Part shown: positions 54,636 through 64,000 of the stretch, piece after piece
Layout: each line of letters starts with the position of its first letter
How positions within the stretch are numbered: the first letter of the stretch is position 1
NCBI RefSeq assembly: GCF_007992435.1
Contig: NZ_BKAG01000017.1
Span: 1-64,000 of the forward strand
Direction of reading: 5' to 3'
Length of the DNA: 64,000 nucleotides
Source: Prosthecobacter gellanilyticus
GTDB lineage: Bacteria; Verrucomicrobiota; Verrucomicrobiia; Verrucomicrobiales; Verrucomicrobiaceae
Notes under the pieces: generated by a model
Database searches by the model: none
Told to the model about the DNA's origin: nothing
Seen by the model: only the letters and a program-made list of their open reading frames with translations
Made by a program: the position numbers and the translations under genes

Positions 54636-57600
54636 TCAGTCGCGGATCGTGGCCTCCAGCGTGTGGAGGGGGAAGCTGCGCTTGGCCGAAAGGCGCAGCC
54701 AGTCCAGAGCGCCCGAGCAGCTGCGCGGCTCTGCTTCCAGCTGAAGCCAGCCCTGCAGGCTGTTCCGATACACCATGTTAAAGGTCGAGACTGGCACACT
54801 GCCGCGGACTGTCAGCCCGCTGCTGCCCACTGAGCCGCTGCCGTCTGCCAGACGTCCAGCCCAGGAGGCAGTGCCGGCGCGGCTGACGGTGAGACGAAGG
54901 CTGCCCGTGGTCTGCGGGAAGCGTGCATCCCCCGCCACTTCCGCCGCAGGTGTCAGCACAAGGGGATAAATGCCTGCCAGAGGAGCCGCGTCCGTGCTCT
55001 GATGCCAGGCCTGCACTGCAGCGGTCACGTCCGCGCTTCCACCGATGCTGCCCGTCAGCTCTCCGGTGAGTCGGCTGATCGTGAACTTGAGTGTCAGCGC
55101 GGTTTGCGAACGAGCCCGGGGAATCACCACCGTGGCGGTGGCATCCTTGCCGATCTCTGGCGAATCAATTTTGCCGGAAAAAGCGTGTGTGGCCGCACCC
55201 AGGGCGAGCCTGCCAGTCAGCGCGCCCAAGGGTGAAACCATGAGCTGGAAGCGTCCGCCGTGACCTGCATTCACAGCCTCATGACGGCTCACCAGACCAT
55301 GGAAGCTCCCAGCGGTGAAGCCTGGCAAGGGCTGGACAATCACGCTTGCCTCCAAGGGGGCGGAGGTACCTGCCGCATTGGTGGCCGTGATAGTGAGGGC
55401 ATAGCTTTTCGGCGCCTGAAGAAGGGCTGTGGGCCGGCCGGAGATCACACCTGTGCGCGCATCCCATCTCACGCCGGGTGGCAGTCCCTTGACGGAGTAG
55501 CGAGTGGGTGAGTTCGAAGCCGCGACGCGCGAACGCACCTCGGCACCGGAGATCCAGGGTTCGGGATCGAAGCTGGCCACGACCGGTTTGCTCAAGGCGC
55601 CAAGTCCGGCTCCGCCACCACTGCCGCCGCCCGTCACCAGCACCGTGACCGCACCGCTGGTCATCACGAGCGGCGTGGCGGTGTTTTGCGGATCCGGCAT
55701 GGTGACCTGCAGGCTGTACAAGCCTGCCTGATCACTGGCGATGCCGGGAAGAATGAGCTGTGATTCAGGATTGATGCCGCGCGGGATGGCCACACCCCCG
55801 CGTAACCAACGATACGTCGCATGCGGTGCCGCGGCAGGTACCTGCAGGATCAGCGTTCCACCGGCAGCGATGCTCTGCGTGCGGGTGGAGAGATCCACCA
55901 CGCCCACGTGGGCCACCTGGCTCACCGCTGTGCCGACACCATTGCTGGCACGCAGCTGCCACTCGCCTGCGTGACCGATGGACGCAGCCGCGATGGAAAG
56001 CGTGCCTGCGGCGGCACCACCCACCGGGCTGCCATTGCACAGCCATTGAAGCTGCACCGCCGTCCCCGTGGCCGCGCCCGTGAGACTAAATGGCAGGCCG
56101 AGCCCGCGCATGACCGAGGCCGGATGCAGCGTGATGGAGGGCGGGATCTGCCCATGACCTGAGAGGGGAATCTCAAAGGAGGCTTCATCCACGTCATTGC
56201 TGGTGATGATCGCTGTCTGCGATTGCATGCCTGGCGTGGCCGGCGTGAAGGTGACCGTGAAACTTGTGGTGGCTCCGGCGGCGAGGCTCGTGGCACCTGG
56301 GGAGGTGATGGTGAAATCACCACTTCCTGTTAGGCTCACACCAATGCCGCTGAGAACGTCTGATCCCGAATTGCGAATGGTGAAGGTGCGCGTGTGCCCG
56401 GCGCCCACGATTTGTGGCCCGAGGTCCAGCAGCACGTTGTCCTGACGTTCATTGGCAGGCGTGACAGCACCGTCATAGACCGCGATCTCCGGAGCAGGCA
56501 GGCCGCTGAAGTTGAGCGCAGACTCGATCAGGCTGGAGGAGTTCGAATGGTAGGCTCCATGCGTCCGTGCACGTGCGCGCAGGCGTCCGCTGCCCGGAAG
56601 CGTTAGTCCCGTGCACTCCCAGCCTCCGGTGATACGTGTGCCATTTCCCAGCGGCACCCAGCTTGAGCCTCCGTTTGTGGACACTTCGAAAGTGACCGTC
56701 GAAGCCTCCGGTGCCGAACCACCGCGCAGCCACTGGACACGGCTGGCACTGCTGATGGAAAGCGCGCTGGTAGCGGCATCATTGCTCAGCTGGCCGACAC
56801 CCCAGAGGCCGAAGCTCCCGCCGACAAGCACGGCTCCATTTGGCCTGAGGGTGACACCCGTCGGAAGATGGCTGACCCCCGGATTTCCGAAGCTCGTGTC
56901 CAGATGGCCATCTGCCAACAGACGAGCCACATGCCCCCAGGCTTGGGCATCGATGTCACTGAAAGGCCCGGCAACGAGCATCTTCCCATCTGCCTGGAGG
57001 GCAATGCCCTCCACGTAACCGTCGATGCTGGAAGTGATCTGCGGAACAAAGGTGGTGTCAGGCGCGCCGGTCGTCAGCAACCTTGCGAGGTAGTTTCGAT
57101 TGTTTCCGCTCACGGAAGTGAAGTCACCGCCGATGAGCACCTTGCCGTCCGGCTGCAGCACCATCGCACGCACATTGTCATCCACATCCGTCACGAAGCT
57201 CGTGTCGAGAGAGGCGTCGTCATTGAACCGCGCCACGCGCTTGCTGGTGCCAGCATTGGTGAATCCACCCGCCACCAGGATTTTGCCATCCGGCTGCAGG
57301 GAGATGCCGTGAACCTCGTTGTCGAGGGTCAGCCCATGTGTCGCGGTGTTAAAATTGCCGACGGTGCCGTCCGTATGAAGCCGGGCCAGGTTCGGCCGCG
57401 CCTGCCCGTTGACCTGGGTGAAAGATCCACCGATGAAGATCCGGCCGTCCAACATTGGCACGATGGCCAGCACAGGGCCGTTCACATTGAAATTGAAGGC
57501 CGCGTCAAGAGTGCCGTCGGCATTCAGCCGGGCGATGCGGTTGCGCGTCTGTCCATTCACCGTGGTGAAAAAGCCGCCTAACAATATTTTACCATCCGGC

Positions 57601-60600
57601 TGGATCACCGCCACTTCAATACCGATGTCCACGATGGGATTGAATCCGTTGTCCAGCGTGCCATTCGCATTCAAGCGCGCGATGCCAGGACGCGCCACGC
57701 TGTTCACCTGGCTGAAATCCCCCGTGATGATCACCTTGCCATCCGGCTGCACGGCGGCGCCGATCACCTCTCCATTCACCATCGGGCCGAAACTGCCGTC
57801 CACCTCGCCCGCCACGTTCAGCGGTGTGGTGAAGGTGCGGTCAGCACCCAGGGTGGTGCCCTGTGTGCTCACCGCCTTCACGCGGTAGTGGTAGGTGGTT
57901 CCCGGCACCAGGCTGGAGAGCGCGGCCGATACAATCGTGTCACTGCCGTTGCTGGCGATGGAACCGGGTGTGGCCGCGACCGTCGTTCCATAACCAACAG
58001 TTGTTCCATATTCAAAGGTCACCGTGGTGGCGGCACCGTTCGGATTCGCCAGACCGCGCAGCGTGCCCGAGGTGCGGGTGACTGAGCGTGCATCCAGCGT
58101 CAGCGCCGTGGGAGACTGCGCCGTGCCGGTGCTGGTGATGGGGATGTCAAAAGGACTCTCGTCCGGATCATTGCTGGCGATGTGGAGCGTGGCGGAACGG
58201 GTCCCTGCAGCCCCGGGTGCCACGCGCACGGCAAAGGTCACGGAGTCTCCCATTTGCAGCGAGCCCCCGGTCATCATGAAGCTTGAGCTGACATCCTCCA
58301 CGATGAAGTCCGCCGCGTTTGGTCCGGTTTTGCTGACCTCCAGCCCGTAGATCTCCGCCTCGTTGAAATTGGAGATGGTGAAGGTGGAGGTAGGAGTGGC
58401 AGGACTGATGAGAGTCGCTTTGAAATCGTCCAGCGTCACGGGACTCGAAGAGGGGATGGCCACACCCAACGTGCCCACGCCCAGACCCACATTGAAGGTA
58501 TCTGCCGCTGTCATGCCCCAACCGGCGGTGGAAAGATCGAGAGTCAGCAGAGTTTTCGTGCCGCACTCCGCGGTGAGATGCTTCGTAGTCGCATCAAACC
58601 GCACACGCACCACTCCGGACACGTCCGTGGTGTTGATCTGCGCATCTTGGGACATCTCATACTCGTTGCCCTCGCTGTCTGTCACGGAATAGAGAGCGAT
58701 GTAGTTGCGACCTGGCTCCATGCTGAGCGCAGAGGCGAAGAGATAGGTGTCTCCGGCCGGCGTGGTGAAGGTCACCAGCACTCCATTGTCAACGTAGGGG
58801 CTGCCGCTGGTGGGCACTGTCAGGGAGGCTGGAATGGTGGCGTTGGCCTCGATGCTCCAGCTCTGGTCATAACGCGGCTTGAACGTGCGGTGCTTGAGGA
58901 TCGCCTTCGTGGCTCCAGGAGCCGCGGAGAAGAACTCCAAGGCGCCGCCTGACTGGCGCAGGGTGCCGCCACCGGTATTGGAGACCATATCAAACTCGTC
59001 ACCCAGCAGCGTGCCGGAGAAATCATAGCTGGCGGTGGTCCGCGCTGGGGCGGTGGCGGGCAGAGTCACCACAGAACCGCCATCGGTCAGCGGCGTGCCA
59101 TTCGGACCTTGCACAGTGATCTGCGGCACCTTGCCGATGACCTGGAAAGTCAGCGCGGCAGGCTCTGGCGGGATGGGCTGCGCGTCCGTGTAGTAGTCTG
59201 GTTTGTCCGTGAAGTGAGACTGGTTGAGCGCCAGGTCCGTGGGGTTGATGTCCACATAATAAGTGCCGGAGGTGGTCTCCTCGGAAACCCGCACTGGCTG
59301 CCGCCAGACACCGCTGAGCGCATTGCCTGAAATCAGGCTGCCCGGACCTGCGGAGGTCAGGCCGACACTGTAGAAGGTGATGGCGGGCGCCGCGTCAATG
59401 CGGAGGGAGCCCAGGCCCGAAAGATTGTCCGTGAAGGTGATGTCCACATCAAAGGTCACATCTCCACTGGTCACATTCACCACAGGCGGGAAGCCAGTGA
59501 CACCGAGCACCTGAGGACCCTCCGTGTCTGCAGATCCAGGGTTGGTGACGTCCACACGCCCCGACGAGGGCGGAGGAATCAGAAAGTAGTCCTGAACCAG
59601 GTCGTCCCCCTGCGGAGTCCATGTCTGGAGATTGGCCATGTCATACGTCGTGACCGTGGCCACCCAAGGGCCCGCAGGCAGGTAGCGCGGAAGACTGGTG
59701 CTCTTGCGATAGACTCCGTTCGTGGCCGTGCCGGAGATGCGATCAAGCGGAGTGTACGCCAGGAACATCTGCCTCCCAGTATTGCTTTGGATGCCATCCT
59801 CCACATAGGCAGACATGGTACCCGAGGTGAAGAGATCCCCATTGGACTCCACCGTCACATCCAGGGTCACCGTCTGCGCTGCAGTGCTGACATTCACCGA
59901 AGGCTGCTGGAAGTCCGCCGAGGTCACACGGATCACTGGCTCGGGCTCAGGCTCGATGTTCAGGACAAAGGTGCCGCGATTGGTCTCGTAGCCGTGGCGG
60001 CTGCCCCCCACGGCGATTTTATAACTCACCCCGGACTGCGCGCGAAACACCAGGCGTGACACACCAAACTGCTGACCGAACTGATTGTAGTCCGTGAGGT
60101 AGCGCTGGCTGTAGTCATTGAATCCCATCACCGTCAGGTTCCCCAGGGCAGGTCCGCCAGAGTAAAGGGCGATCACCGTGTCCAGCCGGCTTCCCGCCGT
60201 GTGCACCGTGTACCAGCCTGTGGCAGGTGCCGTCCATTCCGCCCACACCGTGGCATCCATGAGACCGCCAAAGGTCTTCTCACCGTCCTCCAGTGTGGCC
60301 GTGCTGTTGGAGCCATTGATCGAGACGGGGGACAGGCTGCCGAGGTTCAACCGGTTGGCAAAGCTGTCTCCCAGAGACCCGGCGAGGCCGGTGCCGCGCA
60401 GCGGAATTTCAAACGGATTGGCGGAGCCGATCACATTGCTCTGAATGCGTGCCGTGGCTGTCTTCAAGCCGGAGGACGTCGGCGCGAAACGAATCTGCAT
60501 GACGGTCGAGCTGCCTGCGGCCACGCTTGAAGAAGGTGGCACCGTCACGCTGAAATCAGTCGTGTTGACGCCTTCAAAATTGACGCTCGAAATCAACAGC

Positions 60601-63575
60601 GGCGAGGTACCGGTGTTCGCGATGGTGAAGGTGCGTGTGGCTCCTGCCGATCCTAGGGTGGCGGCCACGTTCACCGGATTGGCATTATCCCCGCGCTGCG
60701 CCGCCGGGCTGGTGCTGTTGCCATCATAGACAGCGATGCCTGGCAGCGGCACCGCGCCAAAGGTGGCGAAGGTTTCCACGATGCCCGCGCTGCCGCCACG
60801 AATGCCGCTCTGCAAGATCGCGCGTGCACGTAGAACGCCGTTGGCTGGCAGTGAGAGACCCGTGAGCTCCCAGCCACCCGCGGCGCGGCTGCCCTGTCCG
60901 AGCGCCGTCCATGAGGAGCCGGCATTGGTGGAAAGCTCAAAGGTCACACCTGCTGTCTCCTGCGCGGTGCCACCGCGCAGCCAGCGCACGGTGGAGGCGC
61001 TGGGCGCGCTGAGTGTCTGGGTGGCGGTGTGATTCACCAGCCGGGCCATCCCGCTGCGGGCCACATCATTCACGCCCGTGATCGCACCGCTGATGAGGAT
61101 GCCACCCTCTGCATCCAGCGTCAGCGTGCCGACTCCCAGAGTGGCCGCGACACCGGTGCCTGTGTCAAAAGTATCCGTGTCTTCCACGGAGCCGTCGCTG
61201 TTCAGTCTCGCGATGCCATTGCGCGACTCGCCGTTGACATAGGTCAGGTCACCCGCGATCAGGATCTTGCCATCCGTCTGCAGGGCGAGGCACTCCATGG
61301 CTCCTCCATACGTGGTGCCAGCCGGACCGATGCCTGGGTCAAAAGTCGCGAGGCTTTCCACGGTGCCGCTGGCGTTCAAGCGCGCGATCTTGGGACGGGA
61401 CTGCCCGTTCACGGCGCTGAAGGTGCCTGTCATCACCACCTTGCCATCCGCCTGCAGTGCCACAGCGAACACCAGCCCGTTGGCGCCTGAACCAACATTG
61501 AAACCAGAGTCCAGCGCGCCGCTGGCATCCAGGCGGGCGATGCCGTTCGCGCTCTGGCTGTTCACCGTGCTGAAATCTCCACCGATGATGACCTTGCCAT
61601 CCGGCTGCACGGCCAGTGCATACACATCGCCACCCACGTTGACGACGAAGCTTGTGTCCACGCTGCCGTTCGCATTCAGACGCACCGCGCCGCTGTCAGG
61701 CTGGCCGTTGAAGGCATCGAAATAACCACCGAGCATCACCTTGCCGTTCGGCAGCGGCAGGATGACCGTGATGTCTCCAAAGCCTGCCGGGCCGCTTCCC
61801 ACATTGAACGAGGAGTCCGGCGTACCATCCGCATTCAAGCGGATGATCTGCGCGCACGGCTGGCCGTTGAAGTTTTGGAAGGAGCCGGTGATGAGAATCT
61901 TGCCATCAGGCTGCACAGCCAGCCTGCCCACCGCGTTGTCAGGCCCTGTGCTGTTGTTCATGAAGCTGCCGTCCAGCGTTCCATCCTTCAAAAGACGGGC
62001 CAGATAGCTTCGAGTGGTTCCATTGATCTGCGTGAAGGTGCCGCCCACGAGAATCTTGCCATCCGCCTGCACGGCCATCGCCAGCACCTGGGTGTTGATG
62101 GCGGGAGCAAAGGCCAGGTCCAGAGATCCCGGCACGGGGAATCCTGCCACGGCCTGCACGAAGCCTGTGGAGCCATTGCCACCATCGATCGTCCGGCCGC
62201 GTGCGCGGACGAATCCGTTTGCGGGCAGGCTGGCCCCCGTCAGTTCCCAGCCGTTGACGATGCGCACGGCTTGCCCAAGCGACTGATACACGGTGCCGCC
62301 ATCCTTGCTCACTTCAAAGACGACCTCGCTGACCTCGGGCCCGCTGCCACCGCGCTGCCACTCGACACGGCTGGCGCTGGTGGCGGCCACAGCTCCGGTC
62401 ACCGCGTCATTGTGCACGCGCGCCATGCGGTTTCGCGTCTGGCCGTCCAGCGTGGCAAAATCACCCCCGACCAGCAGTTTGCCGTCCGCCTGAAGAGCCA
62501 GCGCAAACACATCTCCGTCTGCGTTCGGATCAAAGGTGCTGTCCAAACCACCGGTGGTCAGAAGACGCGCAATGCCATTGCGGCTCGTGCCTCCAGTCGC
62601 ATGCGTGAAGTTACCTCCGAGGATGAGCTTGCCATCCACCTGCTGGGTCATGGCATAGACCACGCCATCCACCTCGCCGAGGAAGGTGCCATCACTGAAT
62701 CCGTCCGAATCCAGCCGGGCCAGTCCCTGGAAGGGATTGCCATCAATGTCCGTGAACACGCCCGCGATCACCACCATGCCATCCGCCTGCAGCAGCATGG
62801 AGGTCAGGCCGCCATTGACAGTGGGCAGGAAAGTGAAGTCCATCTGGCCATAGGTCTGCTCCAGCCGGGCGATGTGGGCCTGGCCGAAACCACCCACCTC
62901 ATCAAAATTTCCTCCCACCAGGATCTTGCCATCCGCCTGGATCATGATGGAGCGGATTGTCGGTTCCGGAAGGCTGCACTCGATCTGCGGACTGAAGGTC
63001 ATGTCGACCTCACCTTCCGGGGTCACTCGCGCCAGCATGTTGCGCGGCAGGCTGTCCATGGACGTGAAATTACCACCCACCAGGATCTTGCCGTCCTTCT
63101 GAATCGCGAGGCTGTGAACGTGCCCCCCCACGACATTCAGGTTGAAGGCCGTCTCCAGGCTGCCGTTGGCCTGCAGTCTCGCCAGGTTCGGCCGTGATGT
63201 GCCGCCTACCGTGGCGAACTCGCCACCGATGATGATCTTCCCATCCGCCTGCACGGCGATGCTGGTCACCAGGCCATTCACATTGGGATTGAAGCTGCTG
63301 TCCAGGGTACCGTCGGCATGCAAACGGGCGATATGATTGCGCGGCACTCCGCCCACACTGGTGAAATAACCGCCGATGATGATCTTCCCATCCGCCTGCG
63401 TGGCCATGGCCCAGATGTCGTCATTCACATCAGGGTTGAACCCCAGGTCCGCATCTCCGGGCAGGCTCTGCGCCGTGGCCATGCCTGCGCTCCACATGAG
63501 CGCGAGCAGCCCCAGCCACCGGGTCAGACGATGGAACACCAAGGAGCAGGAGCTGGGAGAGTGGCTGGACATCAA
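54636..63575 (-). CDS. Giant secreted delta-60 repeat protein (2979 aa)
   Basis: An exported protein (signal peptide ending MATAQ, about residue 36). It contains 21 delta-60 type repeats (core QADGKILVGGNFT, then ARL..DGSLDTSF) in three blocks of seven: near residues 50-390, 485-850 and 1925-2265. Each block is followed by the same module of about 95 residues, with cores EWQRGG, RWLRGG and QWLRGG. After the second and third modules comes a choice-of-anchor-D type domain (TFTIANTGTSPLLIS). A PPC-like domain (about 1075-1200), a fibronectin-like piece before block 3, and Ig-like and putative-Ig domains near the C-terminus complete it. Function is probably adhesion or surface structure. The C-terminus lacks the module shared by the other giant proteins. 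Confidence 0.85.
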   Translation of the reverse strand: MMSSHSPSSCSLVFHRLTRWLGLLALMWSAGMATAQSLPGDADLGFNPDVNDDIWAMATQADGKIIIGGYFTSVGGVPRNHIARLHADGTLDSSFNPNVNGLVTSIAVQADGKIIIGGEFATVGGTSRPNLARLQANGSLETAFNLNVVGGHVHSLAIQKDGKILVGGNFTSMDSLPRNMLARVTPEGEVDMTFSPQIECSLPEPTIRSIMIQADGKILVGGNFDEVGGFGQAHIARLEQTYGQMDFTFLPTVNGGLTSMLLQADGMVVIAGVFTDIDGNPFQGLARLDSDGFSDGTFLGEVDGVVYAMTQQVDGKLILGGNFTHATGGTSRNGIARLLTTGGLDSTFDPNADGDVFALALQADGKLLVGGDFATLDGQTRNRMARVHNDAVTGAVAATSASRVEWQRGGSGPEVSEVVFEVSKDGGTVYQSLGQAVRIVNGWELTGASLPANGFVRARGRTIDGGNGSTGFVQAVAGFPVPGSLDLAFAPAINTQVLAMAVQADGKILVGGTFTQINGTTRSYLARLLKDGTLDGSFMNNSTGPDNAVGRLAVQPDGKILITGSFQNFNGQPCAQIIRLNADGTPDSSFNVGSGPAGFGDITVILPLPNGKVMLGGYFDAFNGQPDSGAVRLNANGSVDTSFVVNVGGDVYALAVQPDGKVIIGGDFSTVNSQSANGIARLDASGALDSGFNVGSGANGLVFAVALQADGKVVMTGTFSAVNGQSRPKIARLNASGTVESLATFDPGIGPAGTTYGGAMECLALQTDGKILIAGDLTYVNGESRNGIARLNSDGSVEDTDTFDTGTGVAATLGVGTLTLDAEGGILISGAITGVNDVARSGMARLVNHTATQTLSAPSASTVRWLRGGTAQETAGVTFELSTNAGSSWTALGQGSRAAGGWELTGLSLPANGVLRARAILQSGIRGGSAGIVETFATFGAVPLPGIAVYDGNSTSPAAQRGDNANPVNVAATLGSAGATRTFTIANTGTSPLLISSVNFEGVNTTDFSVTVPPSSSVAAGSSTVMQIRFAPTSSGLKTATARIQSNVIGSANPFEIPLRGTGLAGSLGDSFANRLNLGSLSPVSINGSNSTATLEDGEKTFGGLMDATVWAEWTAPATGWYTVHTAGSRLDTVIALYSGGPALGNLTVMGFNDYSQRYLTDYNQFGQQFGVSRLVFRAQSGVSYKIAVGGSRHGYETNRGTFVLNIEPEPEPVIRVTSADFQQPSVNVSTAAQTVTLDVTVESNGDLFTSGTMSAYVEDGIQSNTGRQMFLAYTPLDRISGTATNGVYRKSTSLPRYLPAGPWVATVTTYDMANLQTWTPQGDDLVQDYFLIPPPSSGRVDVTNPGSADTEGPQVLGVTGFPPVVNVTSGDVTFDVDITFTDNLSGLGSLRIDAAPAITFYSVGLTSAGPGSLISGNALSGVWRQPVRVSEETTSGTYYVDINPTDLALNQSHFTDKPDYYTDAQPIPPEPAALTFQVIGKVPQITVQGPNGTPLTDGGSVVTLPATAPARTTASYDFSGTLLGDEFDMVSNTGGGTLRQSGGALEFFSAAPGATKAILKHRTFKPRYDQSWSIEANATIPASLTVPTSGSPYVDNGVLVTFTTPAGDTYLFASALSMEPGRNYIALYSVTDSEGNEYEMSQDAQINTTDVSGVVRVRFDATTKHLTAECGTKTLLTLDLSTAGWGMTAADTFNVGLGVGTLGVAIPSSSPVTLDDFKATLISPATPTSTFTISNFNEAEIYGLEVSKTGPNAADFIVEDVSSSFMMTGGSLQMGDSVTFAVRVAPGAAGTRSATLHIASNDPDESPFDIPITSTGTAQSPTALTLDARSVTRTSGTLRGLANPNGAATTVTFEYGTTVGYGTTVAATPGSIASNGSDTIVSAALSSLVPGTTYHYRVKAVSTQGTTLGADRTFTTPLNVAGEVDGSFGPMVNGEVIGAAVQPDGKVIITGDFSQVNSVARPGIARLNANGTLDNGFNPIVDIGIEVAVIQPDGKILLGGFFTTVNGQTRNRIARLNADGTLDAAFNFNVNGPVLAIVPMLDGRIFIGGSFTQVNGQARPNLARLHTDGTVGNFNTATHGLTLDNEVHGISLQPDGKILVAGGFTNAGTSKRVARFNDDASLDTSFVTDVDDNVRAMVLQPDGKVLIGGDFTSVSGNNRNYLARLLTTGAPDTTFVPQITSSIDGYVEGIALQADGKMLVAGPFSDIDAQAWGHVARLLADGHLDTSFGNPGVSHLPTGVTLRPNGAVLVGGSFGLWGVGQLSNDAATSALSISSASRVQWLRGGSAPEASTVTFEVSTNGGSSWVPLGNGTRITGGWECTGLTLPGSGRLRARARTHGAYHSNSSSLIESALNFSGLPAPEIAVYDGAVTPANERQDNVLLDLGPQIVGAGHTRTFTIRNSGSDVLSGIGVSLTGSGDFTITSPGATSLAAGATTSFTVTFTPATPGMQSQTAIITSNDVDEASFEIPLSGHGQIPPSITLHPASVMRGLGLPFSLTGAATGTAVQLQWLCNGSPVGGAAAGTLSIAAASIGHAGEWQLRASNGVGTAVSQVAHVGVVDLSTRTQSIAAGGTLILQVPAAAPHATYRWLRGGVAIPRGINPESQLILPGIASDQAGLYSLQVTMPDPQNTATPLVMTSGAVTVLVTGGGSGGGAGLGALSKPVVASFDPEPWISGAEVRSRVAASNSPTRYSVKGLPPGVRWDARTGVISGRPTALLQAPKSYALTITATNAAGTSAPLEASVIVQPLPGFTAGSFHGLVSRHEAVNAGHGGRFQLMVSPLGALTGRLALGAATHAFSGKIDSPEIGKDATATVVIPRARSQTALTLKFTISRLTGELTGSIGGSADVTAAVQAWHQSTDAAPLAGIYPLVLTPAAEVAGDARFPQTTGSLRLTVSRAGTASWAGRLADGSGSVGSSGLTVRGSVPVSTFNMVYRNSLQGWLQLEAEPRSCSGALDWLRLSAKRSFPLHTLEATIRD

Positions 63576-63674
63576 TTCAAATTCGAAAAGCGGGTGCGGG
63601 AAGTTCTAGCGGAAGCCGGGGGCGATGTTACCGGCAGCAGGCACAAATCTTGACTCGGGGCACAGGTTTGCGGA

Positions 63675-63680
63675 AAAGGA
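63675..63680 (+). promoter_or_regulatory. Shine-Dalgarno site of ECF sigma gene
   Basis: AAAGGA at 63675-63680 continues into GA, giving AAAGGAGA 5 nt before the ATG at 63686. It is notable because most starts in this window have no such motif, and it fixes the start of the sigma factor gene. Confidence 0.7.
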
Positions 63681-63685
63681 GACGC

Positions 63686-64000
63686 ATGTCCGCGCCTGCG
63701 CCCCCCACTTCCCAAAGCGTCTTTCCGTCCACGCGGTGGACGCTGATCAGCCAGATGCAGGACGGCGCGCCCACGGCGCAGCATCAGGCGGCGCTCTCCA
63801 CGATCTGCGGCACCTACTGGTATCCGCTGTATGTCTTCGCGCGCCGCTTTGGCAAGAATGAGGACGAGGCGCGTGACGTCGTGCAGGACTGCTTTGCCCA
63901 TCTCATCGAGGGAGATCACCTGAAGTCCGCGGATCCGCTGCGTGGCAGGCTGCGCACCTTTCTGCTCACGGTGATGCGCAACATCATGCAGCATCAGGAG
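63686..64000 (+). CDS. ECF-type RNA polymerase sigma factor, 5' part
   Basis: The first 105 codons of a sigma factor that continues beyond the window. Region 2 is visible: STICGTYWYPLYVFARRFG, then EDEARDVVQDCFAHLIE (the core-binding helix) and LRTFLLTVMRNIM. Similar ECF factors in Planctomycetota and Verrucomicrobiota are associated with Ser/Thr kinases such as the one at 51186. The gene is divergent from the giant delta-60 gene with 110 bp between. Confidence 0.85.
   Translation, partial: MSAPAPPTSQSVFPSTRWTLISQMQDGAPTAQHQAALSTICGTYWYPLYVFARRFGKNEDEARDVVQDCFAHLIEGDHLKSADPLRGRLRTFLLTVMRNIMQHQE

Noticed and set aside
54636-63575. Possible CRISPR or DNA-level repeat array
   Set aside because: The repeats are protein-level (delta-60), diverged in DNA, and of coding length; there are no uniform spacers.

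Overview
The window looks like a chromosomal segment of a Verrucomicrobiota bacterium, probably near Prosthecobacter or Verrucomicrobium. Signs are GC-rich coding sequence, many very large secreted multidomain proteins, a PEP-CTERM sorting signal, sulfatase and sialate-esterase type enzymes, a delta-60 repeat protein, Ser/Thr kinase with ECF sigma factor, and start codons that mostly lack a Shine-Dalgarno motif. The assignment is inferred from gene content, not from a marker gene. No phage, insertion sequence, integrase or CRISPR array is visible.

Layout. 1-524: initiator tRNA-fMet followed on the minus strand by a tandem array of tRNA 3' fragments, perfect hairpins and GIY-YIG nuclease genes (one intact, one collapsed to 12 codons). 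630-10077: sulfatase, HAD phosphatase, Gfo/Idh/MocA oxidoreductase, two membrane proteins, an ABC exporter, a sialate O-acetylesterase and a secreted protein of unknown function. 10087-15848: a translationally coupled ABC-ATPase/permease/panC set and pyruvate phosphate dikinase with a lysine/alanine-rich histone-like tail. 16142-19760: a type II pseudopilin, nuoD-nuoE away from other complex I genes and preceded by an exact TGTGA-N6-TCACA site, and a PEP-CTERM protein. 19875-33739: a starch/alpha-glucan island with a 1222-aa GH13 protein, an 810-bp spacer full of unusual repeats, a 2792-aa protein joining a GH13 domain to a GH57-like domain, and an AraC regulator.

34905-45359 is an oxygen-themed block on the minus strand: ccoS, a ccoN-ccoO fusion, a tiny CcoQ-like protein, a one-haem CcoP, ccoG, a small membrane protein, a UreH/TauE-like protein, the copper ATPase CcoI, a PAS histidine kinase with the haem-ligand pattern of FixL, and a LuxR-type response regulator. 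Most of these overlap or nearly touch, so they look like one operon. An exported truncated haemoglobin with a YHS domain lies just upstream, and a tandem universal stress protein faces the far end. The genes suggest high-affinity respiration controlled by its own oxygen sensor.

45443-64000 holds a 1874-residue secreted sugar-dehydrogenase-like/dihaem protein, a Ser/Thr kinase with TPR-like region, a lipoprotein, a 2979-residue delta-60 protein built from three blocks of seven repeats, and the start of a divergent ECF sigma factor gene that runs off the window. Three of the four giant secreted proteins share a C-terminal module of about 100 residues that may be a sorting or anchoring signal.
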